NCBI RefSeq assembly: GCF_000428925.1
Contig: NZ_AUAW01000001.1
Coordinates: 434,001 to 498,000, forward strand
DNA length: 64,000 nt
Reading direction: 5' to 3'
Origin: Furfurilactobacillus rossiae DSM 15814
Lineage (GTDB): Bacteria; Bacillota; Bacilli; Lactobacillales; Lactobacillaceae
The notes beneath the pieces are model-generated. The model ran no database searches and had not been told where the DNA came from. It saw only the letters and a program-made list of their open reading frames with translations. Shown one piece after another: positions 1-9,303 of this stretch (position 1 is its first letter; the number at the start of each line of letters is the position of its first letter). Position numbers and translations under genes: made by a program.

Positions 1-1328
1 TCAGAAGCATCAAATGCACCCTTTTGAGCAGCCACTTCACGATTCTTTTTAGCCGTCTGTTTCCCGGCCGCTTTGATGTGTTTAGTGACAGCATCGACGG
101 GGGGCTTCTTGCGAGGTGTTGCTTGAGCATACCCAACCATAGTTATCAGTGATGCGAGAACAAGCACCGCGCTCGTAATCACTTCGCGCGGATACTGCCG
201 CCAAGTCTTTGGTGCTTTGACCATCGCCCACCAAGATGTAAAACGTCCATGAGCAATTGGTTGTTCAATAAATCGATAGGATAACTCGGCTAACAGTAGG
301 ATCAATACCAATTCCGCCAACGCATTAAGCACAGTATGTTGAGCAATGTTGACGACCCGTTGCTCATAAAAAATCATGACCGGAAACTGATACAGGTAAA
401 TGCCGTAACTGCGTTTGCCAACCCAGTTGAATACAGGATTGGTCAACCATTTATTCCAACTGGCCCCAGGATGAACAATAACGGCTATCATCGCAGTCGC
501 AAAAATGGAAAACAAGAACATCCCACCACGATACGTGAAAGATGATGTTCCTGTCATCACCCAGTACAGAATAAACATGACTAACAGGCTAATACCACCG
601 ACCCAATTTAACAATCGCTGACCAGCAGCGTGTAGATTTGCATTTAGATGATTGGCTGGCCAAACTGCCGCTAACGCTGCCCCCATCAAGATTGAAAAGG
701 CCCGCGTGTCCGTGCCATAGTATACCCGGTTGACCTGATTAGCGTCTTTAAAAAGGACTGCCATTAAAAGTGCCGATATGACAGCGCCAACCATCAGTGC
801 ACCGGCCACGCGTGACCGGCGTTTGAACAGTTTCACAAGTCCCCAAATAATAAAGGGCCAGAAAAGATAAAACTGACCTTCAATAGACAACGTCCACAAA
901 TGGGTGAAAGGCGACTCACCGTTGAAACGATCGAAGTATGACTGACCATGATTGATTTCGAACCAGTTATAAACGTACAGCAAGTTGGTGACAATGGTTC
1001 CCCGCAAACCAACCAATAGATTACGGGCAAACAACGTGATGTACGTGCTGGTTAAGGCCAACATCGCTACCAAGGCCGGATACAATCGTTGAATCCGCCG
1101 TTTGTAAAAATGGTTAACCGCTAGCGAAGTTCCTTTATTAATTAAGTTCAAAAAACTATCAGTTACCAGGTAACCTGTTAACCCAAAGAAAATGGGCACA
1201 CCCAGAAAACCACCTGGAAGTGCCGCTGGTAACAAGTGATAAGCGATCACACCTAATACTGCAAGTGTCCGCAAACCATCTATACCTGTTATGTAACGCC
1301 GATGACTCGACGTTTTTGCTGTTTGCAT
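1..1328 (-). CDS. Acyltransferase-3 family membrane protein (OatA-like), partial
   Basis: Integral membrane O-acyltransferase, cut by the left window edge; 442 codons from the start are visible. The N-terminus reads GIDGLRTLAVLGVIAYHL, the usual acyltransferase-3 opening with the catalytic-type His, followed by many hydrophobic segments over about 350 residues. After the last segment a Lys/Ala-rich linker begins (KKPPVDAVTKHIKAAGKQ), as in OatA-type proteins that end in an extracellular SGNH esterase domain, which would lie outside the window. The family O-acetylates peptidoglycan or surface polysaccharides; the exact substrate is inference. The ATG at 1328 follows a GGGG-type ribosome site. 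It begins 53 bp after obgE and is probably read through from it. An ordinary acyltransferase-3 without the SGNH domain is also possible. Confidence 0.85.
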   Translation of the reverse strand, partial: MQTAKTSSHRRYITGIDGLRTLAVLGVIAYHLLPAALPGGFLGVPIFFGLTGYLVTDSFLNLINKGTSLAVNHFYKRRIQRLYPALVAMLALTSTYITLFARNLLVGLRGTIVTNLLYVYNWFEINHGQSYFDRFNGESPFTHLWTLSIEGQFYLFWPFIIWGLVKLFKRRSRVAGALMVGAVISALLMAVLFKDANQVNRVYYGTDTRAFSILMGAALAAVWPANHLNANLHAAGQRLLNWVGGISLLVMFILYWVMTGTSSFTYRGGMFLFSIFATAMIAVIVHPGASWNKWLTNPVFNWVGKRSYGIYLYQFPVMIFYEQRVVNIAQHTVLNALAELVLILLLAELSYRFIEQPIAHGRFTSWWAMVKAPKTWRQYPREVITSAVLVLASLITMVGYAQATPRKKPPVDAVTKHIKAAGKQTAKKNREVAAQKGAFDAS

Positions 1329-1381
1329 CTGTTAAACCCCTACCCGTTTTCACGAACAAATGACCGTATTACTAGATTCAG

Positions 1382-2701
1382 CTACTCAACAAAATCGAAA
1401 GTGAAGTCCAAAATTTGGACCGTATCGCCATCCTGTGCACCCGCTTCTCGCAACGCGTCATCCACGCCCATTGTCCGCAGTTGACGGGCAAAACGGACCA
1501 TACTTTGTTCATGTTGTGTATTCGTCATCTTAAATAAGCGTTCAATCTTGTCACCGGTCAATAACCAGATGCCGTCATCCGTGTGCTGAACTTCAAACGC
1601 AGGCTTTTCGTCATCTTGATATTGATACATAACACCAAGATCTTCATCCGCTTGCGGAACAAATGCCGGTGTTTGGTCAAGTAGCGTCGCCGTGGCTTGA
1701 ATTAATGGTTTTAACCCTTCGTGAGAAACGGAAGAAATCGCCATTACAGTTGGCTTCGTTGACAATGAGTCGTCTTCGGCCAAAGCAGTTTTAAAGGCTT
1801 CAAAACGTTCTGCCGCCCCTGGAAGATCCATCTTAGTAGCGACCACAATCTGAGGCCGATCTAACAGGCTGGCATCATAATTGCCCAATTCCTTGTTAAT
1901 CGCATGAAAGGCATCAATCGGGGCCATCGCATTTTCTTCATCAAGGAAATCATCGCCAGCCATTGCCACTAAATGTAATAAGACCCGCGTCCGTTCCACA
2001 TGTCGAAGAAATTGAAAACCGAGGCCAACACCATCGCTCGCACCTTCAATCAGACCTGGTAAATCAGCCATAACAAAGTCCCGACCATCATCCAAACGGA
2101 CCATCCCAATATTAGGATCGATCGTTGTGAAATGATAAGCGGCAATTTTAGGCTTTGCATTTGTAATAACAGACATCAATGTCGATTTCCCGACAGATGG
2201 AAAACCAACTAAGCCAACATCGGCCAATAATTGCAATTCCAGACCAATACGTAGTTCCTGACCTGGTTCACCATTTTCAGCGATTTCTGGGGCAGGATTT
2301 TTGGGTGTAGCAAACTTCATGTTGCCACGACCGCCACGGCCACCCTTGGCAATGACAAGTTCTTGACCTGGTTCAGTTAAATCACCCAGCACTTCGTCTG
2401 TGTCAAGGTTTCGCACGATGGTTCCACCTGGGACCTTAACGTACAAATCAGCTGCTGATCGACCTGTCATCCCCTTGGTCATCCCGTTGCCACCGTGTTT
2501 AGCCTTATAGTGTCGGTTATACCGAAAGTCCATTAATGTCCGTAAGCCTTCGTCAACGACCATGATGACACTACCACCATGTCCGCCATCGCCACCGAAA
2601 GGACCACCGTTAGCGACAAATTTTTCACGTCTAAATGAAACGATCCCGTTACCACCGTTTCCTGCTTTTACTTCAATTGTTGCTTTATCGACAAATGCCA
2701 T
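1382..2701 (-). CDS. obgE: Obg family GTPase (CgtA/ObgE)
   Basis: Essential ribosome-associated GTPase involved in 50S maturation and stress signalling. The 439-residue protein shows the three expected domains. The Gly-rich Obg fold covers residues 1 to about 158 ([17 protein letters not shown]). The G domain has P-loop [13 protein letters not shown] for G3 and TKMD for G4. A C-terminal OCT domain covers about 355-430. Length is normal for lactobacilli. GGAG sits 8 bases before the ATG. In many Firmicutes obg follows rplU-rpmA; here uvrC lies upstream, separated by a terminator, so obg has its own transcript that probably continues into the acyltransferase gene. Confidence 0.97.
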   Translation of the reverse strand: MAFVDKATIEVKAGNGGNGIVSFRREKFVANGGPFGGDGGHGGSVIMVVDEGLRTLMDFRYNRHYKAKHGGNGMTKGMTGRSAADLYVKVPGGTIVRNLDTDEVLGDLTEPGQELVIAKGGRGGRGNMKFATPKNPAPEIAENGEPGQELRIGLELQLLADVGLVGFPSVGKSTLMSVITNAKPKIAAYHFTTIDPNIGMVRLDDGRDFVMADLPGLIEGASDGVGLGFQFLRHVERTRVLLHLVAMAGDDFLDEENAMAPIDAFHAINKELGNYDASLLDRPQIVVATKMDLPGAAERFEAFKTALAEDDSLSTKPTVMAISSVSHEGLKPLIQATATLLDQTPAFVPQADEDLGVMYQYQDDEKPAFEVQHTDDGIWLLTGDKIERLFKMTNTQHEQSMVRFARQLRTMGVDDALREAGAQDGDTVQILDFTFDFVE

Positions 2702-2962
2702 TTGTGTTTCTCCATAATTTCTTGGTTTCTATATCAATGTGGCGACCAGTTATGCATCCCACAATCGTCTATCTTCGAACAATTCGCTCATCCCATTGTA
2801 CAGTGCAATACACGCTCGGTCAAAAAACAATTCTGCATTTAGTCACTATCTTGTTAACATGATTCTTCGAATGCAAACGTCATGCTAACTTCGCCAAACA
2901 TAAACGAAAAGGACGTTGCTCCCATCTGTCTGAAAGCAACGTCCTTAACCTACTCAAATGAG
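2702..2962. other. Intergenic region between uvrC and obgE
   Basis: This 261-bp gap holds the uvrC terminator at its right end and must hold the obgE promoter. No clear sigma-A promoter pair could be chosen by eye. No small gene with a ribosome site is visible. Confidence 0.5.
2903..2946 (-). terminator. Intrinsic terminator of uvrC
   Basis: A perfect 12-bp stem, AAGGACGTTGCT paired with AGCAACGTCCTT (2909-2920 with 2935-2946), is followed on the minus strand by TTTTCGTTT. It lies 17 bp after the uvrC stop codon. Confidence 0.9.
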
Positions 2963-4804
2963 TTAAATTGTTTGCTGACGGTCTAGATAACTTAACGACT
3001 GTTGGGCTTCACCGGTAACCATTGCCGCCACAGCCACGTGGACAGTTTGTGCAACCGTTTCTGACAATCCTAATTCGTGCAGATCACTAACTGGAGCAGC
3101 AGCAATCTTCTTCAGAGAACCGTACTTTTTCAATAGTTTTGCGCGCGTTTTTGGTCCCACACCCTGAATTTGATCCAAACGTGAGCTTAATGAATTCTTA
3201 TTGTGCAGTTGACGGTGGAACGTGATGGCAAACCGGTGCACTTCATCTTGAATTCGTTGTAACAAATAGAAGCCTTGTGACTTAGGATCCAGATTTAGAT
3301 GCTCGTCATCCTCGCCAAACATTAGATCTGCTGTCCGGTGATGGTCATTTTTAACCATCCCAGCGACTGGAATGTCCAAGCCAAGCTCATTTTCTAGAAC
3401 ATCCTTAGCCGCGTTCATTTGAATTGCACCACCATCCATCAGAATTAAATCTGGCATATCTGTATGCTCTTTAAGCAGACGTGTGTAACGCCGACGAATG
3501 ACTTCCATCGTGCTGGCTGTTTCATCAGCGTGATCCACCGTGCGTAACTTATACTTGCGATATAACTTCTTATTTGGTCGACCATTTTCGAAAACAACCA
3601 TTGCTGAAACTAAATCAGCACCCTGTTCATGAGAATGGTCAAAAGCTTCAATTTTAGAAACGGGTGGTAACCCCAGAGCATCCGCAATTTCTTGCATGGC
3701 ACCCGTGGTCTTGTGTTCGTCTAACTCTAACAAACGGAATTTTTCTTCCAACACCAGTCGGGCGTTCTTGCCCGCCATTTCCATCAGATCGCGACGAACG
3801 CCACGTTGAGGAACGTTAACTGGAACATTCAGTACATCTTCAATAGATTCCCGGGTGTCCTCGTCAATACTGCTGGGCACCAAAATTTCTCTTGGCAACA
3901 CAGCATTCTTTCGATTGTAAAACTGCATGATAAACGTTTGCATTTCCTCTGGTGCCGTTGAAACAACTGGGAACAATCGTTTTTCCCGTTTCATCAAACG
4001 TGCTTGCCGCACAAAGAAAACCTGAATGGACAGCCATCCCTTGTCCAGATAGAAATTAAAGATGTCCCGTGGGGTCTGATCGTTGCTGATAATCTTTTGC
4101 TTTTCAACTGTTACGTCGATGTAGTGCAACTGATCACGTAGGTCAGCGGCCCGCTCAAATTCCAAACTGGCTGCCGCCTCTTTCATTTGTGTTTGCAAAT
4201 GTTTGATAACTCGTGCGGTATTACCGTTTAAAAACGATTTAATGCGTTTGATCTGCTCATCGTACGCGCTCTCGGGAACTTCTTTAAAGCAGGCCCCCAA
4301 ACACTGCCCCATGTGATAGTACAAGCATGGTCGCCCTTGATAACCAGAACAACGACGCAATGGATAGACTTTTTGTAAGAAATGTAGTGTTTCTTCGGCC
4401 GCGTAAACATTGGGATACGGTCCAAAATAATAGCCACCGTCGTGCTTAACATCGTTTGCGATGATGATTCGCGGATCACGTTCATGCGTAATTTTAATAT
4501 ACGGGTAACCTGTGCCCCGCTTCAACTTAATATTGTAGTATGGCTGATGTTTTTGAATTAGCGTGATTTCAAGCAAAAAAGCTTCCTTGTCAGTCGACGT
4601 CACAATCGTCTCAAAGTCCACAATGTGAGCTACTAACTGGGCAGTTTTGCCTTCGTGACTGCTCTTAAAGTAGGAACGTACACGGTTTTTCAAATTCTTG
4701 GCCTTGCCGACATAAATAATCTTTCCGTTAATGTCCTTCATCAGGTAACAACCAGGCATTGGCGGTAGAAACGTTAATTTATGCTCAATGTGTTCTGATG
4801 CCAC
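2963..4804 (-). CDS. uvrC: Excinuclease ABC subunit C
   Basis: Endonuclease of nucleotide excision repair that makes both incisions around a lesion in the UvrB-DNA complex. The 613 residues show a GIY-YIG nuclease (about 12-95; PGCYLMKD, IIYVGKAKNLKNR), a UVR domain that contacts UvrB (about 200-235; EFERAADLRDQL), the RNase-H-like second nuclease domain (EAFDHSHEQG, MDGGAIQMNAA) and a C-terminal helix-hairpin-helix region (IQGVGPKTRAKLLKKYG). The start is a GTG at 4804 with GGAGG 8 bases upstream. The promoter is overlapped by a LexA-type palindrome, which suggests SOS induction. Confidence 0.97.
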   Translation of the reverse strand: MASEHIEHKLTFLPPMPGCYLMKDINGKIIYVGKAKNLKNRVRSYFKSSHEGKTAQLVAHIVDFETIVTSTDKEAFLLEITLIQKHQPYYNIKLKRGTGYPYIKITHERDPRIIIANDVKHDGGYYFGPYPNVYAAEETLHFLQKVYPLRRCSGYQGRPCLYYHMGQCLGACFKEVPESAYDEQIKRIKSFLNGNTARVIKHLQTQMKEAAASLEFERAADLRDQLHYIDVTVEKQKIISNDQTPRDIFNFYLDKGWLSIQVFFVRQARLMKREKRLFPVVSTAPEEMQTFIMQFYNRKNAVLPREILVPSSIDEDTRESIEDVLNVPVNVPQRGVRRDLMEMAGKNARLVLEEKFRLLELDEHKTTGAMQEIADALGLPPVSKIEAFDHSHEQGADLVSAMVVFENGRPNKKLYRKYKLRTVDHADETASTMEVIRRRYTRLLKEHTDMPDLILMDGGAIQMNAAKDVLENELGLDIPVAGMVKNDHHRTADLMFGEDDEHLNLDPKSQGFYLLQRIQDEVHRFAITFHRQLHNKNSLSSRLDQIQGVGPKTRAKLLKKYGSLKKIAAAPVSDLHELGLSETVAQTVHVAVAAMVTGEAQQSLSYLDRQQTI

Positions 4805-4838
4805 AAAACTGCCTCCGTTCTCGTAAAATCGTAGTTAA

Positions 4839-4866
4839 ATTATAACGCATGAACGCGTGTTCGCAA
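4839..4866 (-). promoter_or_regulatory. uvrC promoter with embedded LexA/DinR-type box
   Basis: On the minus strand TTGCGA (-35, 4861-4866) and TATAAT (-10, 4839-4844) are 16 bp apart. The spacer and the end of the -35 box contain the palindrome CGAACACGCGTTCA (4850-4863). This agrees with the Gram-positive SOS box CGAACRNRYGTTYS at all but the last position. A repressor bound there would block RNA polymerase. Confidence 0.7.
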
Positions 4867-4931
4867 AATAAAAGAGCGTCCGTTTGAAACACGTCTGGTT
4901 AGACGTCCCAGCTATTCTGTTCAAAGAAACT

Positions 4932-5042
4932 GGGACATAACACTGACTTTTGCTCATTTAACGCGAATAAGGCATTCATGGGAAAAACCCCCATAAACGC
5001 CTTATTCACGTTACCTGAGAAAGCCAAAACGTGTTATGTCCC
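4932..5042. repeat. Long imperfect hairpin, probable dispersed intergenic repeat
   Basis: Two arms of about 50 bp pair around a short centre at about 4983-4990. The outermost 12 bp (GGGACATAACAC with GTGTTATGTCCC) and the inner block GAATAAGGC with GCCTTATTC match exactly; mismatches and bulges lie between. It encodes no plausible protein. Its form fits a small dispersed repeat or MITE-like element, or a strong RNA stem that ends transcription coming from the uvrC side. No second copy was noticed in this window. Confidence 0.65.
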
Positions 5043-5092
5043 GCTCTCTTACCTTGTTAATAATAGTTTTGAACTTATTTTTGTCTGGCAAC

Positions 5093-6238
5093 CTATTCTT
5101 CTGTTTGTGCCCAAAACGCTTCCGCTAAGGCTCGATAGAAATGGCACCCAGTCAAATAGTCATCAATGGCCACGTTTTCGTTCACTTGATGGTCGGTTGT
5201 TCCTGCTGCAGGGCCGACGATAACGATTGGCAACTGCCCTGCCTTCGTGTATTCCGAGGCATCTGTCGCACCCGTCCCCGCAGTTAACTCACCACCCCGA
5301 TGAATAGTGTTTTTCAAAACGGCCTGTGTGATTTCTGCTAATTTAGTGCCAGCCTGTGAGGGTAATGGTGGCTCAGGATAACTATAACTGATACTTAATT
5401 TAGCGCCCGCCTTGTTTAACGACTCAATAATGTCTTCTAACTGGGCCATGACCTCATCGTTTGGATAGGCTGGAATTGTTCGGATGTTACCGGTTAGCCA
5501 AGCATTTGCTGGCACTGAGTTAATCTGCTCGCCGCCGCCAATCTGGCTAATCACATGCGTTAGCCCGCCTAATACATCGTCTCGTTTATTGTTTGCTGCC
5601 ATCACTGACTCAGCTTGTTCAGCAAATTTCAGTAGTGGCGTAATTGCATTGACGCCTTGATCAGGACGTGATGAATGGGAGCCCTTGCCCAGAGAGGTAA
5701 CCTTATAGTCAATAACACCCTTGTGTGTCACCTTGATGTCAAACGCACTGGGCTCACCAATAACCAGTCCGTCCAAGTCATTAGCATACCCTTGTTGGGT
5801 CAACTGAGCAGCACCATACTCACCTGTTTCCTCACCGACTGAAGCTAACAAACGAAGACGACCAGGCAGCGGTTGTTTTGATTTTAATAGATCTAGTATT
5901 GCGACCACCTGTGCAGCTAAACCAGATTTCATATCGCTGGCGCCACGGCCATAAACATTGCCCTGATCAATTGTGCCGGCAAATGGTGGAAAAGTCCAAT
6001 CTGCTTCATTGCCAGCCGCAACCACATCCTCATGGCCTGAGAAGCCTAGTAGTGGCCCATGATCACCAATTGTAATAACTAAATTATCACGGCCTGGCGC
6101 AAACGTGACACGTTCAATGTGAGCCGGCAAGTCCTTAAATAGGCCAGCCAAATAGTCAGCAACTTCTGATTCACGATCATTAACCGACGGAATCGCAATC
6201 AAATCCGTTAAAATCTTTAATGCAGCAGCGTCTTCCAT
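5093..6238 (-). CDS. M20 family metallopeptidase (ArgE/DapE type deacylase)
   Basis: A 381-residue zinc-dependent amidohydrolase. It shows the M20 metal-binding signatures GHEDVV (residues about 71-76), GRGASDMKSG and GEETGEYGA (catalytic Glu), and the dimerisation domain includes KGSHSSRPDQG. Members remove acyl groups from N-acetylornithine or N-succinyl-diaminopimelate, or act as dipeptidases; succinyl-diaminopimelate desuccinylase is the usual automatic name for this length in lactobacilli. No arginine or lysine synthesis genes lie nearby, so the substrate is unproven. The chosen start is the ATG at 6238, 6 bases after TTGGAGGCAAAC begins its Shine-Dalgarno; the upstream in-frame TTG overlaps that site. 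Confidence 0.85.
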   Translation of the reverse strand: MEDAAALKILTDLIAIPSVNDRESEVADYLAGLFKDLPAHIERVTFAPGRDNLVITIGDHGPLLGFSGHEDVVAAGNEADWTFPPFAGTIDQGNVYGRGASDMKSGLAAQVVAILDLLKSKQPLPGRLRLLASVGEETGEYGAAQLTQQGYANDLDGLVIGEPSAFDIKVTHKGVIDYKVTSLGKGSHSSRPDQGVNAITPLLKFAEQAESVMAANNKRDDVLGGLTHVISQIGGGEQINSVPANAWLTGNIRTIPAYPNDEVMAQLEDIIESLNKAGAKLSISYSYPEPPLPSQAGTKLAEITQAVLKNTIHRGGELTAGTGATDASEYTKAGQLPIVIVGPAAGTTDHQVNENVAIDDYLTGCHFYRALAEAFWAQTEE

Positions 6239-6305
6239 GTTTGCCTCCAAGATTATCTCTCATGATTAAGAAAAACTGAATCATCGACAGTTTGAAACCT
6301 GACGT

Positions 6306-7061
6306 TTATGCCTCAAGAATTTTGGCAAGAAAGTCCTTTGCCCGGTCAGTTTCAGGATGTTCAAAGAATGTTTTAGGTTCAGCGGACTCTTGAATATAGC
6401 CGTCCGCCATGAACCAAACTTTATCGGCCACATTACGGGCAAAACCCATTTCATGCGTGACAACTACCATTGTCATCCCTTCACTGGCAAGATCCTGCAT
6501 TACTTTTAATACCTCACCAACCATTTCAGGATCAAGTGCAGATGTTGGCTCATCGAACAACATTACCTTAGGATTCATGGCTAGTGCCCGCGCAATGGCG
6601 ACCCGTTGTTGCTGTCCACCAGATAAACTGGCTGGAAAAGCATCGGCCTTATTTTCCAAACCAACCTGTTTCAACAGCTTTTCTGCCGTCGCGGTCGCCG
6701 TTGCATCGTCTTCGCCCTTAACTTTAACTGGCGCCAGCTTAATGTTTTCGATAACTGTTTTATGCGGAAACAGGTTAAAGCTCTGAAACACCATCCCCAT
6801 GTTTTCACGTGTCTTGTCTAGCTGTTTATCGTCTAATTTAGTTAAGTCCTGACCTTCAAACAAAACCTCACCAGAGGTCGGTTGGTCTAACATGTTTAAA
6901 CAACGTAAAAAGGTACTTTTACCAGCCCCAGATGGGCCAATCAAGCAAATCACCTGACCATTACTAACCTGCTCGTTAATATCTTTCAAGACCTCGTTTT
7001 TGCCGAATACCTTTTTCAGATGTTTCACTTCTAGCACTGGCGTCGCCGTTTCGTTATTCAT
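6306..7061 (-). CDS. glnQ: Polar amino acid ABC transporter ATP-binding protein (GlnQ family)
   Basis: ATPase of an amino acid importer, 251 residues. It has Walker [11 protein letters not shown]-loop [12 protein letters not shown] signature LSGGQQQR, Walker [14 protein letters not shown] and switch His in VTHEMGFA. The start overlaps the end of the upstream permease gene by 8 bp, showing translational coupling. With that fused binding-protein/permease subunit it makes a complete two-gene importer. Glutamine is the standard annotation; glutamate, asparagine or another polar amino acid is equally possible. Confidence 0.93.
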   Translation of the reverse strand: MNNETATPVLEVKHLKKVFGKNEVLKDINEQVSNGQVICLIGPSGAGKSTFLRCLNMLDQPTSGEVLFEGQDLTKLDDKQLDKTRENMGMVFQSFNLFPHKTVIENIKLAPVKVKGEDDATATATAEKLLKQVGLENKADAFPASLSGGQQQRVAIARALAMNPKVMLFDEPTSALDPEMVGEVLKVMQDLASEGMTMVVVTHEMGFARNVADKVWFMADGYIQESAEPKTFFEHPETDRAKDFLAKILEA

Positions 7062-8544
7062 GTGTCATTCTCCCTTCAAAGAACTTCATCAGCCGTGATA
7101 GGCCAAACGTCATAATAAAGTACAAAATCATGGTAATCAGTAATGGCATAACCCCACGATAAGTATCTGCCTGAACAATTCGTGACTGATAGATTAAATC
7201 CTTAACCCCAATAATGGAAACAATTGAACTTTCCTTGATCAAGGAAACAAACTCATTCCCTAATGCTGGCCAAATGTTCTTCATCGCTTGTGGCAGGATG
7301 ATAAACCGCATCGTCATCGACCTTGATAATCCGAGTGAGCGAGACGCTTCCGTTTGACCAACGGCAATAGAGCTGATCCCAGAACGGATAACTTCAGCAA
7401 CGTACGCCCCAGAATTCAATGAAACTGCGATAATCCCGGAAAGTAGTGCCGGAATGTTAACCACGAGGCCTAAGCCAAAGTAGATAAACAGAATCTGAAC
7501 CATCAGTGGCGTGCCCCGCACAAACTCAATGTAACTTACTGAAATACCATTAGCAATCTTGTTCTTGCTTAAACGCATTAGGGCTAACAAAGTGCCTAAC
7601 AAAAATCCAATGACAACAGACACTGCCGAAATCATTAGCGTGTAGCCGACCCCAGCAACGAAGAAATCTTTGTAGGCCCACATTGAGTTTGCTGCCTTAG
7701 CCGATTTGGACTTACCTGTCGCCAGGTATTTTCCAGCATTTGGCAAATATTGTTTATGAATCAAATTTTTCGCTTTGATTTCGGCGATTGATTTATTTGC
7801 GGAATTAACCAAAGACTGAGCACCCTTGGGAAAAGCAATGGCTGATCCTTGTTCGCCTTCGTCTTTAAAGTGAGCGTTAATGGCGACCAAGCCATCAGTA
7901 TTCTTGGCATACGCCTCAGCAGTTGGCTGATCCAAAGCAATTGCATCAATTTTATTCGTTTGCAGTGCAAGAATTAAATCGGTGTCCTTGTCCATTCCCT
8001 TCAGCGTTGACTTGGTGGCTTGGTTCTTGACCAAGTTGTACTGAATGGAGCCGGTTTGCGCACCGATTGCTTTTCCTGCTAACGATTTATAACTCTTGAT
8101 CGTCTTTAAATCGCTTTTCTTGATAACTAGGTCTTCGCCGGCCTTGTAGTAAACGTTACTAAAGTCGACACTCTTAGCCCGTTTAGGTGTCTTGCTCATT
8201 CCTGCGATGACCATATCAACTTTACCAGTCTGGAGTGCGACCAATAATGAATCAAAATCCATCCGGCGAATAACTAATTTCACGCCCATATCATGGGCAA
8301 CCTTTTTGGAAATTTCCATGTCCATCCCGACAACTTTTGACTTGCCGTTGATATTTTTTGTAAATTCGTAAGGTGGAAAATCAGGACTTGTCCCAACGAC
8401 CAGCTCCCCCTTCGCCTTCACTTTACTCAAGTACTGGTCAGTTGCTGGTGTATTGCTGTCCGCCTTGGTGTTCATATTACCGGTTACACCCAAGGTCACG
8501 ACAATCGTCACGACCAGAAGTAACCACTTTGCAAATTTTTTCAT
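7054..8544 (-). CDS. Fused substrate-binding and permease protein of an amino acid ABC importer
   Basis: One 496-residue chain carries both extracytoplasmic binding and membrane functions, as in the GlnP proteins of Lactobacillales. Residues 1-28 are a signal/anchor segment. Residues about 42-270 form a type-3 periplasmic binding fold ([17 protein letters not shown] at its start). From about 290 the HisM-type permease domain follows, with about five membrane segments and the EAA loop [20 protein letters not shown] contacting the ATPase. The predicted anchor tethers the binding domain to its own permease. A GAGGGG ribosome site precedes the ATG. Confidence 0.93.
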   Translation of the reverse strand: MKKFAKWLLLVVTIVVTLGVTGNMNTKADSNTPATDQYLSKVKAKGELVVGTSPDFPPYEFTKNINGKSKVVGMDMEISKKVAHDMGVKLVIRRMDFDSLLVALQTGKVDMVIAGMSKTPKRAKSVDFSNVYYKAGEDLVIKKSDLKTIKSYKSLAGKAIGAQTGSIQYNLVKNQATKSTLKGMDKDTDLILALQTNKIDAIALDQPTAEAYAKNTDGLVAINAHFKDEGEQGSAIAFPKGAQSLVNSANKSIAEIKAKNLIHKQYLPNAGKYLATGKSKSAKAANSMWAYKDFFVAGVGYTLMISAVSVVIGFLLGTLLALMRLSKNKIANGISVSYIEFVRGTPLMVQILFIYFGLGLVVNIPALLSGIIAVSLNSGAYVAEVIRSGISSIAVGQTEASRSLGLSRSMTMRFIILPQAMKNIWPALGNEFVSLIKESSIVSIIGVKDLIYQSRIVQADTYRGVMPLLITMILYFIMTFGLSRLMKFFEGRMTHE

Positions 8545-8756
8545 CTATTTCGCCCCTCGTATCAAGTTTTACAATGTAAATGAGTATACGATTAGATGAA
8601 ATAATATGCAACTATTTTGTAAAAATAATTAGTTTTATGCATTATTTCTGAGTATATGCAGGTAATAGTGAATAAAATTTGCACATTTTCGTTTTTAAGC
8701 AAAATCTGCTACAATTAGCCCAACTTAGTTTTTAAATTTGGAGAGGAGCAATTCAC

Positions 8757-8915
8757 ATGGGTTTAACTTTCAAACGGCAAACAGACTTAGATAAACTGTT
8801 TGACCAATTTGCTGTCGATCCTGATGATATTAAGGACCCGAACAAAACGCCACTAAAGCGCGAGCATTTAAAAGACGAAGCAAAAAAAGATGATAAAAAG
8901 AAAGCCGACAAGTAA
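8757..8915 (+). CDS. Small conserved SPJ_0845-family protein
   Basis: A 52-residue ORF with a very good ribosome site (GGAGAGGAG) before ATG. It begins MGLTFKRQTDLDKLFDQF and ends in a Lys/Asp-rich tail. I recognise the N-terminal pattern as a tiny family widespread in Lactobacillales (named after SPJ_0845), of unknown function. It is monocistronic, divergent from the ABC importer and closed by a strong shared terminator. A TACAAT -10 at 8710-8715 is likely. No membrane segment; probably a soluble, charged protein. Confidence 0.8.
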   Translation: MGLTFKRQTDLDKLFDQFAVDPDDIKDPNKTPLKREHLKDEAKKDDKKKADK

Positions 8916-8928
8916 GCCTTGTCGCAAA

Positions 8929-8962
8929 AAAACAACCAGCGTAAAATCGCTGGTTGTTTTTT
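8929..8962. terminator. Bidirectional terminator between the small protein gene and the MazG-like gene
   Basis: A perfect 11-bp stem (AACAACCAGCG with CGCTGGTTGTT) with a 6-base loop is flanked by A-runs on the left and T-runs on the right. It can end the plus-strand small gene and the minus-strand engB-mazG transcript. Confidence 0.9.
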
Positions 8963-8965
8963 ATC

Positions 8966-9268
8966 CTATTCCCACTTTGCATGTTGTGGATCTGGATAAC
9001 GATCATTTAATTCTTCAATGTTCTTTTTGGCAACTTCTTCAAAATCAATGTTGGCCCACTCAGCTATTTGAGATAGATACCAAAGTGTGTCGCCAAGCTC
9101 ATGTGTTAATTTTTCTTTATCAAGTGGACGACCTTGAAAAGTATAACGTTGCACTAGGTCAACCACCTGACCGGCCTCATTAGCCACCCCGAGGGTGATA
9201 TTTGTTAGCACTTGTTCGTTTCCGAATAATGTCCGCTTAGCTTCTTTTTGATACTCATTAAATTCCAT
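8966..9268 (-). CDS. MazG-like nucleotide pyrophosphohydrolase
   Basis: A 100-residue all-alpha NTP pyrophosphohydrolase family protein, presumed to hydrolyse non-canonical or excess NTPs to NMP and PPi with Mg2+. The core NEAGQVVDLVQRY and ELGDTLWYLSQ matches the MazG metal-binding pattern, ending in the second motif ExxD. The first motif is normally ExxE (EAGE) and here reads EAGQ, so one metal ligand is conservatively lost. The ATG at 9268 is preferred because an upstream in-frame GTG abuts the ribosome site. It follows yihA by 35 bp and is probably its operon partner. Confidence 0.8.
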   Translation of the reverse strand: MEFNEYQKEAKRTLFGNEQVLTNITLGVANEAGQVVDLVQRYTFQGRPLDKEKLTHELGDTLWYLSQIAEWANIDFEEVAKKNIEELNDRYPDPQHAKWE

Positions 9269-9303
9269 TCTGTTCACTCTTCCCGTTCTAACTTTTACCT
9301 GAC

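Noticed and set aside
4978-5223. An 81-residue plus-strand frame
   Set aside because: It is formed by the long hairpin and the antisense of the M20 peptidase gene, with no ribosome site.
6267-6295. Possible terminator after glnQ
   Set aside because: The stem AAACTG/CAGTTT is only six base pairs long with a nine-base loop; too weak to list as a feature.
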